From the NCBI GenBank assembly GCA_036266155.1, contig DATANR010000431.1:1-45708 (forward strand): a DNA stretch of 45,708 nucleotides. Direction: 5' to 3'. Every line of letters begins with the position of its first letter. Positions within the stretch are counted from its first letter, which is position 1. The notes under the pieces were generated by a model, which saw only the letters and a program-made list of their open reading frames with translations, searched no databases and was not told where the DNA came from. A program made the position numbers and the translations under genes. Positions 34,451 through 42,420 of the stretch are shown piece after piece. This stretch comes from SIAJ01 sp036266155 (lineage in GTDB: Bacteria > Planctomycetota > Planctomycetia > Gemmatales > Gemmataceae).

Positions 34451-35200
34451 TCAACGCGGCTTCCAGGTGCTCGCCTTGACCTGCGTCGTCGGATTGGCCA
34501 TCGGCGCTCCGCCCGGTGCGAACCCGAGGCCGGGATTCACCGGCTGGAAGCTGGTCAGCACATCCGAATCCGCACACTTGCCGACTGGGTTCCCGCCAAG
34601 AAGCGCGGGCTCCGTCGCCGCGGGCGGGGCATCGACTTTCGTGGCGGAGTTCACCGGTGCCCCGGCGACGGCGGCCGGCAGTGGCATCCCGCTGGCGCAC
34701 GTCGCGCAGCCCGCCTTGGCATGCAGTCCGGCGCCGCAAGAACTGGAGCGCGGATCACAAGGGAACCAGGCCTGAAGTGGCGGTCGATACGGTGGGACGT
34801 ACGGACCGGATTGCCGGGCCTGCGACCGGAACAGGGCCCATTCCTTCAGATCGCTCAGGCTGATGCAGCAACCGGAATGACCGGTCGGCACCGGGCACGA
34901 CGCCGGCTGATTGCAGCCTGCGGTCGGCCCCGCGGTCATCAGCGGATCAACTGGCGTGACGTTCGCCTTGACCGTTCCGCTATACGGCGTCGGCGTGATG
35001 TCCGGCAGGGGAGCGGGTGCGTCGAGCTTGACGTCCTTCTGCGTCACTTTGGCGGCTGGTCGCGGGCTCGGGAGCTGGCTCACGACTTCGCCGGGCAGGT
35101 CGGGCGGGGGAGGAAAGCGTTCCTCATCGGCCGGCGGCTGAGCCGCGGCAGCACTGCTGAGGAACAGTCCGAAACAAAACGCCCATCCATGTCGTCGCAT
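34451..35200 (-). CDS. Exported Pro/Ala/Cys-rich protein, unknown function
   Basis: 249 residues from ATG 35200, with GGGAGGGGC upstream; the much longer open frame beyond it is a shadow. The signal peptide is MRRHGWAFCFGLFLSSAAAA. Next comes a Pro-rich linker (PPPPDLPGEVVSQLPSPRPA), then a Cys-rich centre (GCNQPASCPVPTGHSGCCIS, LHAKAGCATCASGMP) and a Pro/Ala tail. The even number of Cys residues in the mature part suggests disulphide bonds in an envelope protein. No known domain is recognised. The protein sits between nested palindrome element 1 and the PagL-like gene on the same strand, and may be in one transcription unit with it and DUF1559 (spacing 167 and 170 bp). Confidence 0.65.
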   Translation of the reverse strand: MRRHGWAFCFGLFLSSAAAAQPPADEERFPPPPDLPGEVVSQLPSPRPAAKVTQKDVKLDAPAPLPDITPTPYSGTVKANVTPVDPLMTAGPTAGCNQPASCPVPTGHSGCCISLSDLKEWALFRSQARQSGPYVPPYRPPLQAWFPCDPRSSSCGAGLHAKAGCATCASGMPLPAAVAGAPVNSATKVDAPPAATEPALLGGNPVGKCADSDVLTSFQPVNPGLGFAPGGAPMANPTTQVKASTWKPR

Positions 35201-35367
35201 TTCGAGCCCCTCCCGCGCCCAACGCCGGCGTCCCTGCCGGCTCCTGTCGCAAGAAGAATCGACTTCCGGGCCGCTTAACCCGCACGTTCGCCGTCGCCGG
35301 AATTGCCGAAAGGGCGAGAGCAGCCAGCACAATCGGTACAGCTTAACACGCGCCCCGACGTGCCAAA

Positions 35368-36081
35368 TTAACTGCCGAACGGCAAGTAGTACGTGAAGCC
35401 CACGACGCCGCCGTAGCAATTGACCCCGTAGTTGCGATCGCCGAGTTTGCCGTTCGAGATGTGTTGCAGGCCGCCTTCGATGTCGAGCGATAGGTTCGGC
35501 TTGATGAAGTACTTCAGTCCCACCTCTGCGTGGAGATAAAACTCGAGCGGCAAACCGAGGGCGTGTTGCGATTGATCCTTCGACACGTCGTTGTAGACGA
35601 TGCCGACGCCGAGTTGCGAATACGGGATGACGTTCGCGCCCGGCTCGACCCAGTTCTTGCGCGCGAAGAGCGTGCCGCCGACGAAGTAGCTGCCGTAACT
35701 CGACCAGATCGACGCGCCGGTGAGGTCGAGAAGAGCTTCCATATTGGTCCGGCCCCACCAATGATCGTCGGGGTTGGTCATCATCACCGACTGCCGGATG
35801 CTGAAGGGAGCGTAGTTGAACTGCCGGCTACGCGGGCCGGGGGCGCCCGAAGCGTACGCTCCGCCGAGGACCTGCGTCGAGTTGACGCCGGTTTGAAACC
35901 AACCGTCGACGCCCGATGTCGCTTCCGGCGCTAGACCGCGTGCGAAAATGCTCGGCTCGTCCGCAACCGTCAGAGTCGTTGTGGGCAGCAGAAACGGTGC
36001 ATCCGGACCGTTCTCGGCGCGGGTTGCAGCGGACGCGAGCGAGGCAGCGATCAGAGCCGCGATGCAGCAACGACGGATCAT
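35368..36081 (-). CDS. Outer-membrane acyloxyacyl hydrolase-like protein (PagL-like)
   Basis: 237 residues from ATG 36081. Signal peptide MIRRCCIAALIAASLASAAT, then a beta-barrel-like chain. The C-terminal part EFYLHAEVGLKYFIKPNLSL, DIEGGLQHISNGKLGDRNYG, VNCYGGVVGFTYY is the pattern of lipid A 3-O-deacylases (PagL, PF09411-type): a barrel strand, H-x-S-N with His207 and Ser209, and an aromatic final strand with a C-terminal Phe nearby. In characterised PagL the triad is His-Ser-Glu with Glu 12 residues after Ser; here that region has Tyr-Gly-Val-Asn and no Glu. It could therefore be a non-canonical hydrolase or a structural porin-like barrel. Membrane location is inferred from the family. Confidence 0.65.
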   Translation of the reverse strand: MIRRCCIAALIAASLASAATRAENGPDAPFLLPTTTLTVADEPSIFARGLAPEATSGVDGWFQTGVNSTQVLGGAYASGAPGPRSRQFNYAPFSIRQSVMMTNPDDHWWGRTNMEALLDLTGASIWSSYGSYFVGGTLFARKNWVEPGANVIPYSQLGVGIVYNDVSKDQSQHALGLPLEFYLHAEVGLKYFIKPNLSLDIEGGLQHISNGKLGDRNYGVNCYGGVVGFTYYLPFGS

Positions 36082-36251
36082 CGGGATCTCTCGGGAAGGA
36101 GCGATGCCGACGATTTTTCGGCGGTTACCGTGGCGACGCTGCATTCACGCTCGCAACGTTGGTGTCACCGGCGGAATTGGCTGTGGCGCGATTGGTACAA
36201 GCGGACCGACGGCAACCATCGGTCGAATCGGCACATCCGGAGCAACCGCAA

Positions 36252-37067
36252 TTACGGAAAGGTCGGCGTCGTGCCATCGGACAGAAACGCCGCCGTGCCC
36301 AGGACCGTCAGCGCCTGCTGCGACAACGGCTCCGTGTGTCCATCGCAATAGAGGACGTTGAACACATTGGTGTGCCGTTGATCCGGATAGTGCGTGTGCG
36401 GATTGGTCGTATCGGGATAGGGCCAGGGGCCGCGCGGGTTGGCGGCAGTCGCGGCATGGGATGAATCGGCACAACCGGGCGTCTTGCCGTGGTCCCAGAC
36501 GATCAAGATATGCGAAGAGCCGTTGCCATTGGTCAGGTAGCCGAGGCTTTTGCCGTTCGGCCCGCCGTTGACGTAGTTCATCCCATAGCCGCACTGATAG
36601 CGCTGGCCAGTCGCCGGATCGACGCCGTTCGGGCACTTGAAGATCTTGGTGTTCCCCTCGACGTACGGCCAAATGATGCCGGCTGGGTAGCCGCCGTTGG
36701 CATAGGTGTTGTCCGGGTTTGGCGCACCTTGGGCGTTGGTCGTGGTGGAGGGCGCCGGCCGATTGTCGTAGGGCGCCCACCAGACCTCGTTTGTGCCGGT
36801 CCAAGTGGTCGCCGAGGTCAGCGAGAAGCAATCCGCGTCGTAAAGCCCGCTGGTCGTATCGCACTGACGATACTTGGGCAGCACGCCGAGCGTCGACTCG
36901 TAGTTGTGCAGAGCCAGGCCAATTTGATGCAGATTGTTGGCGCAACTGATGCGATTGGCGGCCGCGCGAATTTTCTGCACGGCGGGCAACAGCAGCCCGA
37001 TCAAGATGGCGATGATCGCGATTACGACCAACAGTTCGATCAACGTAAACGCGGCACGACGAGTCAT
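36252..37067 (-). CDS. DUF1559 protein with prepilin-type N-terminus
   Basis: 271 residues from ATG 37067 (GGTGG five bases before it; a GTG three codons upstream is the alternative). The N-terminus MTRRAAFTLIELLVVIAIIA, then ILIGLLLPAVQKIRAAA, is a type IV prepilin/pseudopilin leader cleaved before Phe by prepilin peptidase and methylated. The rest is the DUF1559 (SBP_bac_10-like) domain: RISCANNLHQIGLALHNYES and the terminal H-x9-DG motif (HTNVFNVLYCDG). These proteins occur in dozens of copies in planctomycete genomes and are presumed to be pseudopilin-like surface or secretion components. An 8-bp inverted repeat (GGCGTTAT, 37084-37091; ATAACGCC, 37104-37111) lies in the leader. Confidence 0.92.
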   Translation of the reverse strand: MTRRAAFTLIELLVVIAIIAILIGLLLPAVQKIRAAANRISCANNLHQIGLALHNYESTLGVLPKYRQCDTTSGLYDADCFSLTSATTWTGTNEVWWAPYDNRPAPSTTTNAQGAPNPDNTYANGGYPAGIIWPYVEGNTKIFKCPNGVDPATGQRYQCGYGMNYVNGGPNGKSLGYLTNGNGSSHILIVWDHGKTPGCADSSHAATAANPRGPWPYPDTTNPHTHYPDQRHTNVFNVLYCDGHTEPLSQQALTVLGTAAFLSDGTTPTFP

Positions 37068-37188
37068 TGGGTCCACCGAGTGGGGCGTTATTCCCGAGTG
37101 TGCATAACGCCTCTACTTTATGTCCGGATCGATCGGGGGCGAGGGATGTGTTGAGGAATTCAGGTCGTCGCCGAGCCGGCTTCGAGTA

Positions 37189-37256
37189 TTCGTAGCGGAA
37201 GTCGCCAGACTTCCCTTCAGGCGTGAAGTCGGAAGTCTGGCGACTTCCGCTACGAA
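37189..37256. repeat. Perfect 25-bp inverted repeat (REP-like palindrome)
   Basis: Arms 37189-37213 and 37232-37256 are perfectly complementary (core GTAGCGGAAGTCGCCAGACT) around an 18-base loop. It lies upstream of DUF1559 and just before nested palindrome element 2. The same core word occurs, as I recall, in intergenic DNA of other planctomycetes. Confidence 0.85.
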
Positions 37257-37280
37257 AACCTGAAGTCTTCTCTAATTCTG

Positions 37281-37594
37281 AAACTTCTCGCCGAGCGCGA
37301 CACGACTGAGCCCTATTGATCCCGTAGGGATCGCAGAAAATAGCCGGCGGTCGAGCTTTAGCTCGACCGCCGGAAACCCTTTCAATTGCCACCGACTCCG
37401 AAGGAGTCGCAGAACGTGGCGGACCCCAACAGATCTATTGTCTGCAAAATCGGCGTTCTACGACCCCGATGGGGTCGGTTGGCGTTCTGACCTCGCCTTC
37501 CGGTGGTCGAGCTACCGCTCGACCACCGGCTATTCCCTTCGATCCCTTCGGGATCAAGAGGACGGGACCCGGTCGCGTTCAGCGAGGAGTGTCC
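37281..37594. repeat. Nested palindrome element, copy 2 (inverted relative to copy 1)
   Basis: Six hairpins: GATCCC-gta-GGGATC (37318-37332), CCGGCGGTCGAGC with complement (37344-37373), CGACTCC-gaa-GGAGTCG (37393-37409), CGACCCC-gat-GGGGTCG (37461-37477), CCGGTGGTCGAGC with complement (37500-37529) and GATCCC-ttc-GGGATC (37541-37555). Read on the minus strand the order and linkers match copy 1 throughout, including the flanks GGACACTCCTCGCTGAACG and the end GAGAAGT. It abuts the stop codon of the ModE-ModA fusion gene and fills the gene-free stretch 37257-37593. Confidence 0.9.
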
Positions 37595-38643
37595 TAATTC
37601 TCTTTGTGTTCCGCCGGCAGGTTGAAGCCGCATTCACGGAAGCGGGTGGCAGCGGATTGGGACGTGAGAAATTGAAGCAGGCTGGCGCTCGGCGAATCGT
37701 CGGACCCAGCGCCGAGGACAGCGGCCTCGTAGCGAATCGGCAACGGCAACTTGTCGATGCGCGCGATTTGCCGGCAGCCTTCGGCGCGAATCGCATCGCT
37801 CGCGTAAACGACGCCAATGTCGGCGCGATTCGACCGCACGGCCGTGACCACACCGCGTGAGTTTTCCGCGCGAATGACACGCTCTTCGGAAATACTTTTC
37901 ATCCCAGCGTCGGCGAGATAGGCCGCCGTGTACTTGCCAAGCGGGCAACCGACTGCCGCCAGGGCAACGCGCACCTCCGATCGCCGGAGCAGTGTCGACA
38001 GGCGACCTGTCAATGATCGATGACTGACAGGCGTGATCACGGCCAGTGCGTTTTCCGCAAGCGGGCCGCGGCGGGCCGGTGCACGACCGAGACGGTTGAC
38101 GTGGTCGGGCGATGCGCTCAGGAAGAGATCGGCCGGTGCCCCGCCGCGGATCAAATCGGCCAATTCGTCGGACGCGCCAAAGACGGTCCGCACGCGAACG
38201 TCTGGGTGTAACCTCGCGTAATCCGATAGCAATCGGCCAACAACTTCCTCCAGGCTCACGGCCGCTAGCAAGTGCAAGGCATGCGGTAGCGCTTGGCGGA
38301 CCACCTCCGCGGCCGTTTGCGCCAGTCGCGCATTCAGCGAGCGAACGACGTGAACGAGGTTCCGGCCGAGTGGCGTCAATGTCGCTCCGCCGCCGCCGGT
38401 GCCGCCCGTTGCCAAGGCAACGATGGGCGAAGTCGCGGCCGCGTTCATCGTCTGGACGAGGCTCCAAGCCTTGCGATACGACATGCCCATCTGCCGAGCG
38501 GCCGCCGAGATGCTCCCAAGGCGGTTAAGATGTTCGAGCAATTCGAGCCCGCCAGGCCCGAGAACCGCCTGCCCATGCCGTTCCGCCCAAACGCGCACGC
38601 CGACCGTCCAGCCGTCGGCCGAAGTCAGCATCTCGTCAGCCAT
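37594..38643 (-). CDS. ModE-type regulator fused to a ModA-like oxyanion-binding domain
   Basis: 349 residues from ATG 38643 (AGAGG upstream). Residues 1-115 are a ModE-type winged helix: LELLEHLNRLGSISAAARQM, GMSYRKAWSLVQTMN, GGTGGGGATLTPLGRNLVHV. Residues about 120-340 match periplasmic molybdate-binding protein ModA: LHLLAAVSLEEVVGRLLSDY, RTVFGASDELADLIRGGAPA, DLFLSASPDHVNRL, and GVVYASDAIRAEGC. There is no signal peptide, so the binding domain is cytoplasmic and fused to DNA binding, making this a one-component sensor of molybdate, tungstate or a similar oxyanion. No modABC transporter genes are in the window. The stop codon coincides with the end of nested palindrome element 2. Confidence 0.85.
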   Translation of the reverse strand: MADEMLTSADGWTVGVRVWAERHGQAVLGPGGLELLEHLNRLGSISAAARQMGMSYRKAWSLVQTMNAAATSPIVALATGGTGGGGATLTPLGRNLVHVVRSLNARLAQTAAEVVRQALPHALHLLAAVSLEEVVGRLLSDYARLHPDVRVRTVFGASDELADLIRGGAPADLFLSASPDHVNRLGRAPARRGPLAENALAVITPVSHRSLTGRLSTLLRRSEVRVALAAVGCPLGKYTAAYLADAGMKSISEERVIRAENSRGVVTAVRSNRADIGVVYASDAIRAEGCRQIARIDKLPLPIRYEAAVLGAGSDDSPSASLLQFLTSQSAATRFRECGFNLPAEHKEN

Positions 38644-38876
38644 GAGCCTCTTTCAGGGCGATTCGAGGGCGTGGTGGCATTGGAAATCGTATGCGGAGAA
38701 TCGAAGTAGTGGTCTGCAGCGCCGACTTTCAACCCGCAGCGACATACTCCAGGTCATTCGCTGGCTCCCCGACGTTTGGCGCACCAAACCCAGAGCGGCG
38801 ATATTCTAAAGAGCGCCAGACTAACCAGTTTCTTGACCACTCTATTACGCCACTTTTTTTGTTGACCGGATCGCCG

Positions 38877-38968
38877 CAAGATCGAACGAGATCAGATCTT
38901 GTGCCGACAGCAAATTCAAAGGGCGCCAACCCGACAGACCGCTGGCGCCCTTCGTGGCACCCTTTGAA
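38877..38968 (+). promoter_or_regulatory. Structured leader-like region with competing hairpins
   Basis: Three inverted repeats occur in 92 bases: CAAGATC/GATCTTG (38877-38883, 38895-38901), AAGGGCGCCA/TGGCGCCCTT (38919-38928, 38943-38952) and TTCAAAGGG/CCCTTTGAA (38915-38923, 38960-38968). The last two share 38919-38923 and cannot form together. The region lies 168 bp before the ATG of the cytochrome/DUF1549 gene. The remainder of 38644-39136 shows no gene or other signal that I can support. Confidence 0.45.
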
Positions 38969-39136
38969 ATGCCCTGATCGCGAGTGTTGAAATCTGCCCA
39001 TGTCAAAGACATGTGGAAGAAATGAGAATTGGCGTCGATGCACTGCGATACCGTGCCGGGGTTGCGGTCGTCTGGTAGAATGCCGATACCTGCCAGAGCC
39101 CTCTCCGCCTTGCTTTCTCCGGGATCGGACCTACGC

Positions 39137-41788
39137 ATGCGCTTGTGTTGTCTACTAGCCGTCGCCTGCGCCGTGCCGGCCTTCGCTCAGCCGAAGCCGA
39201 GTCCCGAAGGCGTCGAGTTTTTTGAGAAGAAAGTGCGGCCGATCCTCGCCGAACAGTGCTACTCGTGCCACGGGCCGAAGAAGCAGTCGGCATCGCTGCG
39301 GCTCGATCGCAAGGCCGACTTTCTCAAGGGCGGCGACAACGGCCCGATCGTCGTGCCCGGCGATCCGGACAAGAGCACGCTCGTCAACGCGGTGCGGCAG
39401 ACGGGCGAACTCAAGATGCCGCCCAAGACCAAGCTGACGCCGGATCAGATCGACGTGTTGGCCGCATGGGTGAAGCTCGGCGCTCCGTATGCGGACGACG
39501 TGAACGCCGCGGGCGATCCGGCCAAGACGCACTGGGCATTTCAACCAGTGAAAGACGCGCCGATCCCGGCGACCAAGGCCAATATCGAAGTGCCGATCGA
39601 CCGCTTCGTGCAGGCCCGGCTCGAATCCAAGGGATTGTCGCTCGCGCCTCAGGCGGACAAGCGAACGTTGATTCGCCGCGTCACGCATGATCTGACGGGG
39701 CTGTTCCCGTCGCCAGAGGAGGTCGAGGTTTTCGTTGCCGACCCAATGCCGGACGCGTACGAGCGGCTCGTCGATCGTTTGCTTGATTCACCGCATTACG
39801 GCGAACAGCAGGCCCGGCACTGGATGGACCTGGCGCGCTACGCGGACACCAAGGGCTACGTCTTCACCGAAGATCGCAACTACCCGTTTGCGTTCACCTT
39901 CCGTGACTGGCTCATCAACTCGTTCAACCGGGACCTGCCGTACGACAAGTTCATCACCTACCAGCTCGCGGCCGACCGCGTGGTGAAGGACGACAAGCCA
40001 AACTTGGCCGCGATGGGCTTCCTCACGGTCGGTCGCCGCTTCCTGAACAATCCGCACGACATCATCGATGATCGGCTCGACGTGACGTTCCGCACGTTCC
40101 AGGGACTGACGGTCACCTGTGCCCGGTGCCACGACCACAAATACGATCCGATCCCGGCGAAGGATTATTACTCGCTCTACGGCGTCTTCGCATCGTCGCA
40201 GGAACCGAAGGAGCTGCCGCTGATCGATGAGGTGAAGGACACGCCGGAGGTCAAGGCCTTCGAGGCCGAACTCAAGAAGCGCGAGGACGCGGCCCGCGAA
40301 GGGTACGAGAAGTTGAAGACCGAATACCTCACCAAGCTGAAGACGCCGGCCGCCGTGTCCGCGTATCTGCTGGCCGTTCGCGACGCCTTCGGCAACGGCC
40401 GCGATAAGGCCGCTGCCATTGCGGCCGAGCGCAAGCTGTTCACCATCGCGCTTGAGTCGTGGCAAAGATACTTGGCCGGCCGCCCGAAGGATGACGCGAT
40501 CTTCCGTATTTTCATGGCCCTCGCGACGCTGCCGGACGCCGAGTTCGAAGCGAAAGCGTCCGCCGTGATCACGGAAGCATCCAAGGTCAAGCCGCATCCG
40601 GCCGTTGCCGCCGCGTTCGCCAAGCCGCCGACGAAGTTCACGGATGTTTGCGATGCGTACGCCAAGCTGGTGACAGCGCCGGGTGATGACAAAGCCCTCG
40701 CGGGCGTGCTTGGCACGGGCGGACCGCTCGACTTCGGCGATCGCCAACTCATGCGTCTGTTCACGGTCATGGAAAAGCAACGGCTCGAGCGGCTGCGCCG
40801 CGAGGCCGAGGCATTCAAAGCCAAGTCGCCGGCCGCCCCGGCACGAGCGATGGTGATGACGGAAGGCTCGATGACGTCGCCGGTCGTGTTCCTGCGCGGC
40901 AACCCGAACAACCGCGGGCCGCAGGTGCCGCGGCAATATCTCGGCCTGATCGCCGGCCCGGACCGCAAGCCGTTCAAGGAGGGCAGCGGCCGGCTCGAGA
41001 TGGCGAAAGCGATGGCCGACCCGAAGAACCCGCTGACGGCTCGCGTGATGGTCAATCGCGTCTGGGGCCATCTCTTCGGTCAAGGGATCGTCCGCACGCC
41101 AAGCGACTTTGGCGTCCGCTCCGATCCGCCGACACATCCGGAACTGCTCGATTGGCTCGCGGCACGCTTTGTCGAGAGTGGTTGGAGCATCAAGCAATTG
41201 CAGCGACTGATCGTGACGTCGAATGCGTACAAGCAGTCGTCGACGGCTTCGGCCGACCTCGCCAAATCAGATCCGGAGAACCGCTTGCTCGGCCGCATGA
41301 GCCGCAAACGTCTGACGTTCGAGGGCCTCCGCGACAACCTGCTCGTGGCGTCGGCGCGACTCGACGACGCCGTCGGCGGTCGCTCGGTCGACTTGTTCAA
41401 GGAGCCGTTCTCAACGCGTCGAGCGGTGTACGGCTTCATCGATCGCCAGAACCTGCCGGGCACGTTCCGCTCGTTCGACTTCGCCCTGCCGGATACACAC
41501 GCGCCGCAGCGCTTCACGACGACGGTCCCGCAGCAGGCCCTCTTCCTGATGAACGCGCCGTTCGTGATCGAGCAGGCGAAGACACTCGCGAGCCGTGCCA
41601 GTGATGCCGATCCGGCGAAGCGTGTCGCGGCGCTGTATCGCCTGGCCTACTCGCGGAGCCCAACGCCGGAGGAGGCCGCATTGGCGCTCGAGTTCGTCAA
41701 GGCACCCGCGGAGAAATCAGGACTAACCGCGTGGGATGAGTTGGCGCAAGTGCTGTTGCTGAGCAACGAGTTCGCGTTCGTAGATTGA
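39137..41788 (+). CDS. Planctomycete cytochrome c-like / DUF1549 / DUF1553 protein
   Basis: 883 residues from ATG 39137, which gives a compact signal peptide (MRLCCLLAVACAVPAFA). A PSCyt1 haem-binding-like domain spans about 25-115 with the C-Y-S-C-H motif at 41-45 and the distal methionine region KMPPKTKLTPDQIDVLAAWV. DUF1549 (PSCyt2) occupies about 150-370 (DRFVQARLESKGLSLAPQAD, HYGEQQARHWMDLARYADTK) and holds a second C-A-R-C-H at 328-332. A helical insert (400-560) precedes DUF1553 (about 590-860: NPLTARVMVNRVWGHLFGQG, RRAVYGFIDRQNLPGTFRSF). Such proteins are exported, bind c-type haem and are paired with DUF1501 proteins; their substrate is unknown. Confidence 0.92.
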   Translation: MRLCCLLAVACAVPAFAQPKPSPEGVEFFEKKVRPILAEQCYSCHGPKKQSASLRLDRKADFLKGGDNGPIVVPGDPDKSTLVNAVRQTGELKMPPKTKLTPDQIDVLAAWVKLGAPYADDVNAAGDPAKTHWAFQPVKDAPIPATKANIEVPIDRFVQARLESKGLSLAPQADKRTLIRRVTHDLTGLFPSPEEVEVFVADPMPDAYERLVDRLLDSPHYGEQQARHWMDLARYADTKGYVFTEDRNYPFAFTFRDWLINSFNRDLPYDKFITYQLAADRVVKDDKPNLAAMGFLTVGRRFLNNPHDIIDDRLDVTFRTFQGLTVTCARCHDHKYDPIPAKDYYSLYGVFASSQEPKELPLIDEVKDTPEVKAFEAELKKREDAAREGYEKLKTEYLTKLKTPAAVSAYLLAVRDAFGNGRDKAAAIAAERKLFTIALESWQRYLAGRPKDDAIFRIFMALATLPDAEFEAKASAVITEASKVKPHPAVAAAFAKPPTKFTDVCDAYAKLVTAPGDDKALAGVLGTGGPLDFGDRQLMRLFTVMEKQRLERLRREAEAFKAKSPAAPARAMVMTEGSMTSPVVFLRGNPNNRGPQVPRQYLGLIAGPDRKPFKEGSGRLEMAKAMADPKNPLTARVMVNRVWGHLFGQGIVRTPSDFGVRSDPPTHPELLDWLAARFVESGWSIKQLQRLIVTSNAYKQSSTASADLAKSDPENRLLGRMSRKRLTFEGLRDNLLVASARLDDAVGGRSVDLFKEPFSTRRAVYGFIDRQNLPGTFRSFDFALPDTHAPQRFTTTVPQQALFLMNAPFVIEQAKTLASRASDADPAKRVAALYRLAYSRSPTPEEAALALEFVKAPAEKSGLTAWDELAQVLLLSNEFAFVD

Positions 41789-41832
41789 GTGAAACCTGCA
41801 ATAATGATGGAAAGTCTTCCGAGGCCGCGTTG

Positions 41833-42393
41833 ATGTCCGCCGTCACGACTCCGCTACTCACCGCTGAGGAATTCGCGCGCCGCCCGCGTCCGATCGACGG
41901 ATCGCGTGAGGAACTCGTTCGCGGGGAGGTTGTCACCATGCCGCCGCCCGGATTTCGTCATGGCAAAGTCGCCCAAGTCGTCGGCTATCGCCTGATGCGT
42001 TTCATCGAAGATCATCCGCTTGGAACAGTTGTCGCAGAGACGGGGGTTCAAACCGAGGAAGACCCGGATAGCGTCCGCGGCCCGGACGTGAGTTTCTGGA
42101 GCTTTGAACGGTTGCCGGCGGATGCAGATCCCGAAGTCTATGCCGAAGTGCCGGCCGATCTATGCGTCGAAGTCCGATCGCCATCGAACACCGCCAAGAA
42201 ACTTCGCGAGAAAGCGTCCGAATATCTCAAGGCCGGCGTCCGGATGGTCTGGGTTGTGGACCCCGACGACCGCTGCGTGACCGTGATTCGCAAACCCGGC
42301 CGCGGGTTAACCATGTGGGATGACGAGGTGTTGGACGGCGAAGACGTGCTACCGGAGTTTGAGTGTTCGGTGTCGAAGTTGTTCGTCCTGTAA
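41833..42393 (+). CDS. Uma2-type (DUF820) PD-(D/E)XK nuclease-fold protein
   Basis: 186 residues from ATG 41833; the frame is open 16 codons further upstream, overlapping the previous gene, but the leader there is poor. The nuclease-fold core is RGPDVSFWSFERLPADADPE with Asp85, LCVEVRSPSNTAKKLREKAS with Glu113, and the following helix EYLKAGVRMVWVVDPDDRCV. Uma2 proteins are small cytoplasmic members of the restriction-endonuclease-like superfamily, highly duplicated in cyanobacteria and planctomycetes, with no established target. It is placed between the cytochrome/DUF1549 and DUF1501 genes (44 and 27 bp gaps), which normally adjoin each other, so it looks like an insertion into that operon. 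Confidence 0.85.
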   Translation: MSAVTTPLLTAEEFARRPRPIDGSREELVRGEVVTMPPPGFRHGKVAQVVGYRLMRFIEDHPLGTVVAETGVQTEEDPDSVRGPDVSFWSFERLPADADPEVYAEVPADLCVEVRSPSNTAKKLREKASEYLKAGVRMVWVVDPDDRCVTVIRKPGRGLTMWDDEVLDGEDVLPEFECSVSKLFVL

Positions 42394-42420
42394 AAGTGTA
42401 AGGGCAAGAGAAATAGCGGT

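Noticed and set aside
34118..37594. Composite transposon bounded by the inverted nested palindromes
   Set aside because: No transposase or integrase lies between them and the ends are hairpin arrays, not insertion-sequence termini; I report only the inverted repeat arrangement.
38691..38990. 99-residue plus-strand open frame before the cytochrome/DUF1549 gene
   Set aside because: Mixed composition with no motif, poor start, and it overlaps the hairpin cluster.
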